The notes beneath the pieces were generated by a model, which worked only from the letters and a program-made list of their open reading frames with translations, ran no database searches and was not told where the DNA came from. From JAJFUE01 sp041687335 (GTDB lineage: Bacteria; Sumerlaeota; Sumerlaeia; MVZB01), in assembly GCA_041687335.1 (NCBI GenBank), contig JAWLCE010000019.1, positions 19,138 to 83,137 of the forward strand: a stretch of 64,000 nt of DNA, written 5' to 3'. A program made the translations under genes and the position numbers. Below, in pieces: positions 53,369-62,600 of this stretch; within the stretch, counting starts at the first letter, position 1, and every line of letters starts with the position of its first letter.

Positions 53369-54615
53369 ATCTGGCCGCGCTCCAACCGGGCATCTTGGGG
53401 GAGGGGGACTCAAGGGGCGGAATCTGCCCCGGCTGTGCGGTTCCCGCCGCTGCGCCTTTTTTTCGGCAAGCGGCGGTGCCAGCCCACAGCTCCCTGCTGC
53501 TGGCTGACCGCGAGACCGCTTTGGCTTTCCCTCGTGGCGAGCTGGAGCTGACCGCCTGCGGGAGCTGCGGACTGGTGTTTAATCAGTCTTTCCGCCCGGA
53601 ACTCATGAGATACGGCCCCGACTGCGAGGAAACTCAATCATCCTCGGCCACCTTCCTCGCCTATGCAGGCGCGCTGGCCGAACGCTGGATTGAGCGCTAT
53701 CAGCTGGTGGGGGGGCGCATCCTCGAGATCGGCTGCGGCAAGGGTGAGTTCCTGGCGCTCATCTGCCGTTTGGCCGCGGCCGAGGGCATTGGTTTTGATC
53801 CGGCTTTTGACCCGGCGCGCGCGCCTCACGAACCGGGACTGCGGATCGATTGGCGGCGCGAGTGCTATGGGCCTGCCCAGGCGGGCATGGCGGCTGACCT
53901 CGTCGTTTGCCGGCACACGCTCGAGCATATCGCGCCGGTGGGCCAGTTCCTTGCCATGCTGCGGCGCAATATGGGCGAGCGACCCTCAGTGCTGGCCCTC
54001 GAGGTCCCGGCCCTGGAGCCGATCCTTGAGCTGGGTGCATTCTGGGACATCTATCACGAACATTGTTCCTACTTCACGGCCCAATCGCTGGGGCGGTTGG
54101 TTTCGCTCGCCGGTTTCGAGGTGCTCGCGCTGAGCCGTGAATACGGCGGGCAATACCTGGTGCTCGAAGCGCGACCCCGGGCGGGTGAGGCGCCGCCGCC
54201 GGCCGTCGTGCCCGGCCCCCCCGCGGAGGGGGCAGCCGCTGACCGCGACTTGACCTTGCGCATGACGCATGCGCTCGCTTTCTGGCAGAGGCGATTGCGG
54301 GATTGGCGCGGACAGGGACGCCGCGTGGCCCTTTGGGGTTCAGGCTCCAAGGCCGTCGGATTTCTATCAGCACTCGGGTCGGCGGCCGATGTCGTCGAGC
54401 TTGTCGTCGACCTCAACCCGCGCCGTCACGGGTGGTTCATGCCCGGTTGCGGTCAGCCCATCGTTGCGCCGGCCATGTTGCGCCAGTATCGCCCCGATAT
54501 TGTGATCGCGATGAACCCGATCTACCGCGAGGAAATCGGACGCGACCTTGCTGCGTTGGGCTTGCAGAGCCAGTTGCTGGCGATTGATGAACTGGAAGGA
54601 ACGATTGGCTTATGA
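53365..54615 (+). CDS. Zinc-binding sugar C-methyltransferase-like protein 1
   Basis: A 416-residue protein in the TylC3/NovU-like layout. Zn-ligand cysteines lie at CPGC (21-24) and CGSC (65-68). SAM-binding EIGCGKGE lies at about 121-128. The active-site-type YHEHCSYF follows, then a C-terminal alpha/beta domain with VALWGSGSKAVGFL and DIVIAMNPIYREEI. C-methylation of a keto-sugar is the family role. It overlaps the previous stop (ATGA). Confidence 0.78.
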   Translation: MNLAALQPGILGEGDSRGGICPGCAVPAAAPFFRQAAVPAHSSLLLADRETALAFPRGELELTACGSCGLVFNQSFRPELMRYGPDCEETQSSSATFLAYAGALAERWIERYQLVGGRILEIGCGKGEFLALICRLAAAEGIGFDPAFDPARAPHEPGLRIDWRRECYGPAQAGMAADLVVCRHTLEHIAPVGQFLAMLRRNMGERPSVLALEVPALEPILELGAFWDIYHEHCSYFTAQSLGRLVSLAGFEVLALSREYGGQYLVLEARPRAGEAPPPAVVPGPPAEGAAADRDLTLRMTHALAFWQRRLRDWRGQGRRVALWGSGSKAVGFLSALGSAADVVELVVDLNPRRHGWFMPGCGQPIVAPAMLRQYRPDIVIAMNPIYREEIGRDLAALGLQSQLLAIDELEGTIGL

Positions 54616-55790
54616 GCGAGGCGTTTGTCTGTCCCGTCTGTGGCGATGACCGCGGACATGTCTTCTTCCGGCTGCGGGCGCTGCCGGTCCTGATTGGCGT
54701 GCTCTACGACAGCGAAGCGGCAGCGCGCTCCGCCCCGCGCGGCGACGTCAGCCTGGCCTTCTGCCCCCGCTGCGCCTTTATTTGGAACAAGCAGTTCCAG
54801 CCCGGGCTGCTTGACTACAGCGAACGTTATGACAATTCCCTGCACCACTCGAACCTTTTCCGCAACTACAGCGCGCGGATGGTTCAACGGCTGGTCGAGC
54901 ATTATCATCTGGCCGGGGCGACGGTGGTTGAGATCGGCTGCGGCGGCGGCCAGTTCCTCGAGTTGTTATGCGAGGCGGGGGCCGGGCGCGGGTATGGCTA
55001 CGATCCGGCCTATCGTGAGGGGTGCGTCGGCACAGCAATCGCCGACCGATTGACCTTTGTGCGGGAACCCTTCACCGAGGACCATGCTCGCGTGCGTGCC
55101 GGGCTGCTGGCCAGTCGCTACGTCTTCGAGCATATCCCGCGTCCACTCGAGTTCCTCCAGATGATTCGTCGGGCCTTGGGCGAGGGGAGCGATACGATCG
55201 TATATTTCGAAGTGCCGAATGCCGCATTGATCCTGCGCGACCTCTCGGTCTGGGACATCATTTATGAGCATTGCTCCTATTTCAGCGCTCCGGCGCTGGC
55301 ACGTGTCTTTCGCGCTGCGGGTTTCCGGGTCCTGCGGCTCGAGGAAACCTATGACGGCCAGTTCCTCGCCATCGATGCCGTCCCGGTGGATGGCCCTCAG
55401 CTCATTGACGCCCGCGCGGCCGAAGTGGCAGAGGTCGCGGAGGACGTGGCTGGTTTCGACCAACGCCTGCGACGGCGCCTTGGGCACTGGCGCGAGCGAC
55501 TGGATGAAATGCGGGCCGACGGCCGCCGCATCGCCGCCTGGGGCGCCGGCGCCAAGGCCGTAGGTTTCGTTACGCAGCTTGGCGTGGGCCATGAAATTGA
55601 GTGCATCGTCGATATCAACCCCTCGAAACAGGGGCGTTATCTGCCAGGAAGTGGTCACCCGGTCGTGGCGCCGGAGCACTTGATCCACAACCGTCCCGAC
55701 CTGCTGATTCTGTTCAATCCGATCTACCGCAAGGAGATCGAGGCTCGGCTGGCGGAACTGGGCATTGAAACCATGATCGTGGAGGCATGA
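54612..55790 (+). CDS. Zinc-binding sugar C-methyltransferase-like protein 2
   Basis: A 392-residue protein with the same order: CPVC (7-10) and CPRC (51-54), EIGCGGGQFLELL, IIYEHCSYFS in place of the YHEH motif, and the C-terminal WGAGAKAVGFV, LILFNPIYRKEI. The Tyr-His pair is partly changed (YEH), so the reaction may differ. ATGA overlap with the upstream gene. Confidence 0.78.
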   Translation: MSEAFVCPVCGDDRGHVFFRLRALPVLIGVLYDSEAAARSAPRGDVSLAFCPRCAFIWNKQFQPGLLDYSERYDNSLHHSNLFRNYSARMVQRLVEHYHLAGATVVEIGCGGGQFLELLCEAGAGRGYGYDPAYREGCVGTAIADRLTFVREPFTEDHARVRAGLLASRYVFEHIPRPLEFLQMIRRALGEGSDTIVYFEVPNAALILRDLSVWDIIYEHCSYFSAPALARVFRAAGFRVLRLEETYDGQFLAIDAVPVDGPQLIDARAAEVAEVAEDVAGFDQRLRRRLGHWRERLDEMRADGRRIAAWGAGAKAVGFVTQLGVGHEIECIVDINPSKQGRYLPGSGHPVVAPEHLIHNRPDLLILFNPIYRKEIEARLAELGIETMIVEA

Positions 55791-55794
55791 GGCC

Positions 55795-57072
55795 ATGGCC
55801 GTTTCAACACATATGCAGGAGCCGGTGCAGGCGACGCCGGCGGGCATCCCCGCATGTCGCTTCTGCGCCCGTCCGCTGCGCCACACGCTGGTGGATCTGG
55901 GGATGTCACCCCTCTGCGAAAGCTACGTCACGCTTGAGGGTCTCAGCCGGATGGAACCGTTCTACCCGCTCCGTGTCCACGTCTGCGACGGTTGTTTCCT
56001 GGTCCAACTCGAACAGTTCGTCCCGGCCGAGGAAATATTTACCGAGTATGCCTATTTCTCAAGCTACGCCGATAGTTGGGTCGAACATGCGCGTCAGTAT
56101 GTCGAGGCCATCAGTGAGCGGCTGGGGCTGGGGCCTCAGAGTCTTGTGGTCGAGTTGGCCAGCAACGACGGCTACCTGCTTCAGCATTTCGTCGCGCGCG
56201 GCGTGCCGGTGCTCGGCGTGGAGCCGGCGCGCAATGTGGCCAGGACAGCAATCGAGAAAGGCATCCCGACTCGGGTTGAATTTTTCGGATGCGAACTGGC
56301 CCGGCGCCTGGCCGCGGAGGGTTTCATGGCCGACCTGTTGCTGGGCAACAACGTGCTGGCGCAGGTGCCTGATCTTAACGATTTCGTCGCTGGCATGAAG
56401 CTGCTGCTCAAGCCCGGCGGGGTGCTGACGATGGAGTTTCCGCACCTGCTGGCGCTGATGAACGAAAACCAGTTCGACACGATCTATCACGAACACTTCT
56501 CCTACTTCTCTCTGATGACCGCCGCGGAAATCTTCGCCCGCCATGGGCTGGAGCTGTTCGACGTCGAGGAGCTGACCACTCATGGCGGCTCGCTGCGCAT
56601 CTATGGACGCCATGTCGGGTCAGGGGATCCCGTCGGCCCCGCCGTCCCCCGACTGCTGGCGCTCGAACGCGCCGCCGGGCTGGACCGGCTCGATGCCTAT
56701 CGCGCCTTCGAAGAGCAGGTGCACGAGACCAAGCGTCGAATCCTGGAGTTCCTGATCGCCGCCCGCCGCGCCGGTAAGCGAGTGGTGGGCTATGGCGCTC
56801 CGGGCAAGGGTAATACCCTGCTCAACTACTGCGGCATCCGGTCCGACATGATTGAATTCACCGTCGATCGAAACGTTTACAAGCAGGGCCGCTTCCTGCC
56901 GGGCACCCGCATCCCGATCCAGCATCCCGATCGGGTGCGCGAGGTCCGGCCGGATTACCTCTTTATCCTGCCTTGGAATTTCAAGGACGAGATCATGCGG
57001 CAAAATGCATTCATTCGCGATTGGGGCGGTCGGTTCGTCGTGCCGATCCCCGAGCTCAAGGTCTACGAGTAA
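55795..57072 (+). CDS. Zinc-binding sugar C-methyltransferase-like protein 3
   Basis: A 425-residue protein most like the TcaB9/NovU family. CRFC (21-24) and CDGC (64-67) bind zinc; SAM domain ELASNDGYLLQHF; active-site-like YHEHFSYFS; C-terminal YGAPGKGNTLLNYCGI and FILPWNFKDEI. In TcaB9 the Tyr and His of YHEH are catalytic. It is the best candidate of the three for a true sugar C-3 methyltransferase. Confidence 0.88.
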   Translation: MAVSTHMQEPVQATPAGIPACRFCARPLRHTLVDLGMSPLCESYVTLEGLSRMEPFYPLRVHVCDGCFLVQLEQFVPAEEIFTEYAYFSSYADSWVEHARQYVEAISERLGLGPQSLVVELASNDGYLLQHFVARGVPVLGVEPARNVARTAIEKGIPTRVEFFGCELARRLAAEGFMADLLLGNNVLAQVPDLNDFVAGMKLLLKPGGVLTMEFPHLLALMNENQFDTIYHEHFSYFSLMTAAEIFARHGLELFDVEELTTHGGSLRIYGRHVGSGDPVGPAVPRLLALERAAGLDRLDAYRAFEEQVHETKRRILEFLIAARRAGKRVVGYGAPGKGNTLLNYCGIRSDMIEFTVDRNVYKQGRFLPGTRIPIQHPDRVREVRPDYLFILPWNFKDEIMRQNAFIRDWGGRFVVPIPELKVYE

Positions 57073-57109
57073 GCCGGCGACGCGCTGGCGGGTAAGGGAG
57101 GAGCGGTCA

Positions 57110-58030
57110 ATGAAAGTGGTGCTCTTTTGCGGCGGCAAGGGAATGCGGCTGCGCAATCATTCCCAGCAGGTGCCCAAGCCGATGGTCGGCATCGGCTATC
57201 GGCCGATCCTCTGGCACGTGATGAAGTATTACGCTCACTTCGGCCACCGCGATTTCATCCTTTGCCTTGGCTATCAGGCTGACGTGATCAAGAATTACTT
57301 CCTCAACTACAACGAATGTCTCTCCAATGATTTTGTTTTGCGACCAGGCGAACAAGACGACCAGTTGCGGCTGCTCCACCGTGACATCGATGATTGGACC
57401 ATTACTTTCGTCGACACTGGCATGGAGACAAACATCGCCGGGCGGCTGCGCGCGGTCCGCCCGCACCTGGCTGGTGAGCCTGTCTTCCTCGCCCACTACA
57501 GCGATGCGTTGACCGACCTGAACCTGCCCACCATGATCAAGGATTTCGAATCCACTCCCGACATGATCGCCAGTTTCCTCTGTGTCCGGCCCAGCAGCAG
57601 CTTTCATCTGGTCGACCTGGATGAGAGGGGACGGGTGGGTCGGATTCGCGACGTCCGCCAATCTGATATCTGGATCAACGGAGGCTACTTTATCCTGCGA
57701 GACGAAATCTTTGACTTCATGAAGCCGGGCGAGGAACTGGTAATCGAACCCTTCCAAAGGCTCATCGAGCGGGGGCGCCTGCATGCCTTCCGCCACCAGG
57801 GTTTCTGGGCCTGCATGGATACTTTCAAGGAACACCAGCAGTTTGAGGATATGTACGCGCAGGGCCAGGCGCCGTGGGAGGTGTGGAAACACGGCGGCAA
57901 TGGGTGCGCATCGTCCCTCATCCGCCCGACCTTGGCGGCCGAATCCAAGTCTGCGCCCCTCGAAAGGAAGAAACATGTCCGGACTGCGGATCGGCCCGCT
58001 GCGCAGCATACTTTGCCTGGGCGCCCATAG
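57110..58030 (+). CDS. Sugar nucleotidyltransferase (RfbF-like)
   Basis: A 306-residue protein. The start at 57110 has a strong GGGAGGAG site. The N-terminus KVVLFCGGKGMRLRN is the nucleotide-binding loop of sugar nucleotidyltransferases with Met in place of the usual Thr, and VPKPMVGIGYRPILWHVMKYYAHFG-type residues follow (quoted in part). INGGYFIL and IEPFQRLIERGRL match RfbF-like glucose-1-phosphate cytidylyltransferases. A CDP- or similar nucleotide sugar is likely, feeding the methyltransferases. Its last 56 bases overlap the deacetylase gene. Confidence 0.8.
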   Translation: MKVVLFCGGKGMRLRNHSQQVPKPMVGIGYRPILWHVMKYYAHFGHRDFILCLGYQADVIKNYFLNYNECLSNDFVLRPGEQDDQLRLLHRDIDDWTITFVDTGMETNIAGRLRAVRPHLAGEPVFLAHYSDALTDLNLPTMIKDFESTPDMIASFLCVRPSSSFHLVDLDERGRVGRIRDVRQSDIWINGGYFILRDEIFDFMKPGEELVIEPFQRLIERGRLHAFRHQGFWACMDTFKEHQQFEDMYAQGQAPWEVWKHGGNGCASSLIRPTLAAESKSAPLERKKHVRTADRPAAQHTLPGRP

Positions 58031-58634
58031 CGACGATATCGAGATCGGCTGCGGCGGGACGCTGCTGGCGCTGGCCGAGCGTCATCCGGCGGCGCACGTG
58101 GAGTGGGTTGTGCTCTCGGCCCAGGGAGCGCGAGCCGAGGAGGCGCGGGCCAGCGCCGCCGACTTTCTGGCTGGCTTCGCCTCCAGTCGCGTCACGATCA
58201 AGTCATTCCGCGATGGTTTCTTTCCCTGGCAGGGCAGCGAGATCAAGGAATTCTTCGAGCAGCTCAAGGGCGAGATTGCGATCGAGCCGAGCCTGATCCT
58301 GACCCACCGCGCTGCGGATCGCCATCAGGACCACCGCCTCGTGCGCGAACTGACTTGGAATACCTTCCGCCGCCATCTGGTGCTGGAATACGAGATTCCG
58401 AAATACGAGGGAGACCTGGGGCAGCCCAATTTCTATGTCCCGCTTTCCGAGCTGGTCTGGCGCCGCAAAATCGAGCTGCTGATGCAGCATTTTTCAAGCC
58501 AGCGCGCCCGTGACTGGTTTACGCCCGAAACCTTTGCCGGGCTGGCCCGCTTGCGCGGGTTGGAGTCACGCGCCCCCTCGGGCTATGCCGAAGCCTTCCA
58601 TGCCGCCAAGATTGTGCTGCGAGATGAAGTGTGA
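57975..58634 (+). CDS. PIG-L family deacetylase
   Basis: A 219-residue protein. Zinc motif GAHSDDIEIGCGGTL (HxDD, near 21-24) and HRAADRHQDH (second His pair) define the LmbE/PIG-L fold. It probably N-deacetylates a GlcNAc-type sugar. AAAGGAAG lies about 7 bases before the start at 57975, which is inside the previous gene. Confidence 0.87.
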   Translation: MSGLRIGPLRSILCLGAHSDDIEIGCGGTLLALAERHPAAHVEWVVLSAQGARAEEARASAADFLAGFASSRVTIKSFRDGFFPWQGSEIKEFFEQLKGEIAIEPSLILTHRAADRHQDHRLVRELTWNTFRRHLVLEYEIPKYEGDLGQPNFYVPLSELVWRRKIELLMQHFSSQRARDWFTPETFAGLARLRGLESRAPSGYAEAFHAAKIVLRDEV

Positions 58635-58691
58635 CCCACCTCCTGCCGCGGGCATGACAGATTGTTTTGATTTGCTGATCTGCTGAATGAA

Positions 58692-59633
58692 TTAAAGATG
58701 CGGCATGTTCATGACTCTGTTCCCAACCGCCAAAACACGCGCCTTATAGCGTCCACCCTGCGCGCGCAGCCGTGCCAGCACCCAATGTCGAACGGCCCAG
58801 GCGCAGAGTGCGCGCTCCAACGGGTTCGCCTGGAGGCGCACCGCGGAACGGACGAACTCCACCACAAGCCGAAGGCGCGGGAAACGCGGGATGTGCGTGG
58901 CGGCGGTATCGAACCAGTGCAGGATGCTGCGGTTGTCGGTGTTCGCCCGGCGTGAGGAATGGGGATGGATACGCCGCAGGAACAGCCGCTCGGAAATCTC
59001 GATAAATTCCCCCAGCATCGCCAGCTCGGCCAACAAGACATAATCGCAGCCTCGGAAGCGGTCGATCAGCCGGGTGCGCGCCAGGGCCTCGCGCCTGATC
59101 AGGCCCATCAGTGGGTTGCACAGATCCACCCGCGCCAGCATCGCCGCCAGTCGATCATGGGGTGTTTGATCTGCCAGCGCCAACCGGTCCTCGACCGGTC
59201 GCAGCGGCCGACCCGCCTCATCGATCAGCAGCGTTCGGGGATAGGCCAGCACTGCGCCTGGATTCCCCTCGAGCGCCGTCACGCAGGGTTCAAGGAAGCC
59301 GGGTTCGAGCAAGTCGTCGTGGGCCATCCACTTGAAGAACTCGCCGCGCGCCATTGTGAAAGTTCGGTTGAAATTCCAAGCCGCGCCGCGGTTGATTGGA
59401 CTGCGGTCATGGATGATGCGCGGGTCGGATGCCGCGGCCCGCCGACAGATCTCATCGGTCTGGTCGGTCGAGCCGTTATCCGCAAGGATCAGCTCAAAAT
59501 CAGTAAAAGTCTGTCCCAGCACCGCCGCAATGGCCGATTCCAGGTAGTCCCCACCATTATAGACGGGCAGACCGATGCTCACGCGGGGAGACGTCTGTGA
59601 ACGGCAGCTTGATGTGATGTCGTGATTGTTCAT
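58692..59633 (-). CDS. Glycosyltransferase family 2
   Basis: A 313-residue GT2: VSIGLPVYNGGDYLESAI, LADNGSTDQT and FKWMAHDDLLEPGFL (HDD metal motif). No good ribosome site precedes the only in-frame ATG. It lies 52 bp after the giant SGNH protein gene on the same strand and convergent with the PIG-L gene. Confidence 0.85.
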   Translation of the reverse strand: MNNHDITSSCRSQTSPRVSIGLPVYNGGDYLESAIAAVLGQTFTDFELILADNGSTDQTDEICRRAAASDPRIIHDRSPINRGAAWNFNRTFTMARGEFFKWMAHDDLLEPGFLEPCVTALEGNPGAVLAYPRTLLIDEAGRPLRPVEDRLALADQTPHDRLAAMLARVDLCNPLMGLIRREALARTRLIDRFRGCDYVLLAELAMLGEFIEISERLFLRRIHPHSSRRANTDNRSILHWFDTAATHIPRFPRLRLVVEFVRSAVRLQANPLERALCAWAVRHWVLARLRAQGGRYKARVLAVGNRVMNMPHL

Positions 59634-59685
59634 ATTTTACTGGCCATGTTGAGCATAAGCACTTTGACCTCTGGGTGTGATATCG

Positions 59686-62600
59686 TCAGTTCAGCCCGGG
59701 CAGCCGAACAAGGCTGATGTTGCCCACGGTCATCTCGACCCAATGGGATATCAATAGCACTGAGCCGCCGGTCACATCGGTGTGGCCAAAGGCTTGGCGG
59801 TCCCAGCCAGCAGGTTCCGGCAGGTCGGCCCGCCAGACCTTCTTGCTGTAATAATGGCCCTGGCCGGGGATCGTCTCCACACGCGCCTTGTAGATATAGG
59901 TCACGTCGTAATCAAGGATCCGCCCGCTGCTATCGGCCAGTGTTCCGGTTGAAAAGTTGCCCGAAACGCCGCCATCGGCACCCCAGCGATACCAGACGCT
60001 GTTGCCGTGGGGAACCCAACCGCACGTGGGTTGGGTGCAGTCGATCGGCACGTCGGTATGGCCGTTCCAGCGTATGATCAAGCCGGCGCCGGGGTGGGTG
60101 TTGATCCCCTCGAAGCCGAGTGGGTCATAGCTGTGGACCGTGATCGGCACCGTGATCTCATAGTCGCTCCAGTAGATGTCGCCCACGGCCGCCAACCGGT
60201 CATACCCGACGGTGACGTTGCGCAGCCCGGCGGGGGAAATTTCCCACACCCCATCAACAATCGTGACCCCATCATGAAGGTCTTCCACCGCCGTCCAGTC
60301 AACCAGCAATTCATCGCCCAAAACATTCCCATCCAGATAATCTATGGTGACGGCCTGTTGGGTGACGCGGTTCTGGCTGTCGATGGCGGTGATCAGAACC
60401 TGGTTAAGGCCGGGCAGCAGCTCATAAATACTGACTTGGGCGTTGAAATCCCCGGCGTGCTGCAGGCGGCGGTTTGTCGGACCCCTGAACAGTATCCGTG
60501 ACGGCCCGCCATTGAGCTGAAAGGTGAGGAAACTGATGGGCGTGTCGCCGCCCACCGTGCCCAGCACGTCGACCCAGACCTGGGGTACCCCGTGATGGCC
60601 AACCCGCCGATGGTTGCCATACCACATGCTGATGGTGGGGCCCTCCGTGGCCGTGAAGTTGGCCGTGATCGCCATGTTGCCATCCATGACGACGGTAAGC
60701 GGATTTGTGCTGCCTTGGGCATCGCCCGACCAGCCGGCGAACACCCAGTCCACTGCCGGCGAGGCTTGTAATATCACGCTTTCGCCGGCCTCATAACTGG
60801 CGCGTGCGGGTGTTGCGGTCAATGTGCCTTCGCCTTGGACGTTCAGCGTCAGGGTCAATGGGGTGCTGGCGGTCTGGGTGGTGAAGCTCTGGATCGACGT
60901 GCGCCCCTCGCGTCCCATCTCATCGACCGAGGCGACCCTGAAGTAATAAATCGTTCCGGGCTGGAGGTCCTCGATGATCAGCATGTGCTGGGTTTTGGGT
61001 TGCAGCTCGAGGACGTATCCCAGTTCCAGCTCTTCCGTCAGTCCATAATCAACGCGGCTGGTGGCCGGCTCGGCCGTGGTCCAACTGACGGTCGCCGCGG
61101 TGGGCCCGGCGCTGACCTGCACGTCCTGAATCAAGGGCACAAACCGGGCGCGCCCGACGATGTCGCCACTCACCGTCAGAGTGAGCGGGTTGGTCGTTCC
61201 GCTCAGTGCGCCCTCCCATTGGTCAAAGCGATCATTCCAATCGGGAACGGCGCTTATTTGGACCGTGTCGCCGTCGGCGAAGAGCGTCTGGTCCGGCCAA
61301 GTGAGAATCGCGCCTCGCGGGGTGGGCAGCACCGTCACCGAGCGCAGCCCGAAATCTTCAGGCTCCACCGGCAGCGTGGTGTTGATGAAATAGTCGATGA
61401 TGCCGGTATGGGCGGGTCCATCCACGTTGCCCGCATAAGGCCCGATTGCATGGACAATCATATTCTGCGTGAACAGGCCGGCAATGGTCCAACTGCCGCT
61501 GCCGACGGCATAGGAGAGCATCCAGTCTTGGTCGGTGCGCATCACCCGCATCCGCATCGGCGAGGCCGAGGGTATTTTCCTGTTGATGCGCGCTACGGCT
61601 GACGTGCCGGAGATCGCTCCGGCAAAAATACGCATGGTTGAGCCGTCGTGGAAGAATTCAAAGCGCAACCAGCTGTCGTTGGCGCCCTGCACTAGAATCC
61701 CCTGTGTCTGGAACCGCCGGGATGGCTGGGATTCAAATTTGGCTTCAACTTCAAAGTCGACATCGGCGGCCGGTTGCATCAACCGTGGGGCGAGAATGCC
61801 CGTGCGCCAGATGTCATGGCTGCTGCCTTCCGGGACGCTGATGAGTGCCTGTGCGCCATTGAAGGCGAACTCTCCGTCGCCGACAGGATTGACTTGTGTC
61901 CAAAGCTGATCATTGAACCCGCCGCTGAAGTCGTCTGAAATAATACCGGAGGGATTCTGAGGGTTCAGCTCGCTGAAATGCGCGGTCACAACGGCATCGA
62001 CGGTCATGGTCAGGCTGGCGGGGTTTGCGCTTCCCGACAGGCTGCCGCTCCAGCCGTCAAAGCCCCAACCGGCGGCGGGCGTTGCGGTCAGGACGACCTG
62101 GCTGCCTTCCTCATAGGCCTCGAGCTGCGGCGACCGGGCGACCACTCCCTCGCCTTCAATCTGCACGCTCAGGTTGTAGGTCGGCAGCGGCTGCGGAACG
62201 AAATGCGCAACCACGATCGCATCGCCCGCAACCGTGAGGCTGGTGGGATTGTCGGTGGTGGCGAGGTCGCCGCTCCAGCGCTCGAAGTGCCAGCCGGCAG
62301 CCGGCGTTGCGGTTAGCCAGACATTCTCGCCCGCCTGATACGTGGCCTGCGCGGGCGCTGCATCGGCCACGCCAGGCCCTCGTGTCTGCAGCGTCACGGT
62401 CTGACGGCCGCCATCCTCGGGATGAACCGGGGTGGCCGTGTCGAAGGCGTAGTCGACGATGCCGCTGAAACCCGCGCCTTCGGCGGCGCCCGCGAACGGT
62501 CCGATTGCCGTCACCGTGAGCGCCTGCTCGCAATATCCGACAATCTCCATCTCACCATCGGCAACCGCGCTGCTCAGGAGCCAGCTTGCGCCTTCACGCT

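Noticed and set aside
58635..58691. Terminator between the deacetylase and GT2 genes
   Set aside because: Only a 5-base stem with a 15-base loop, no T tract in the right place.
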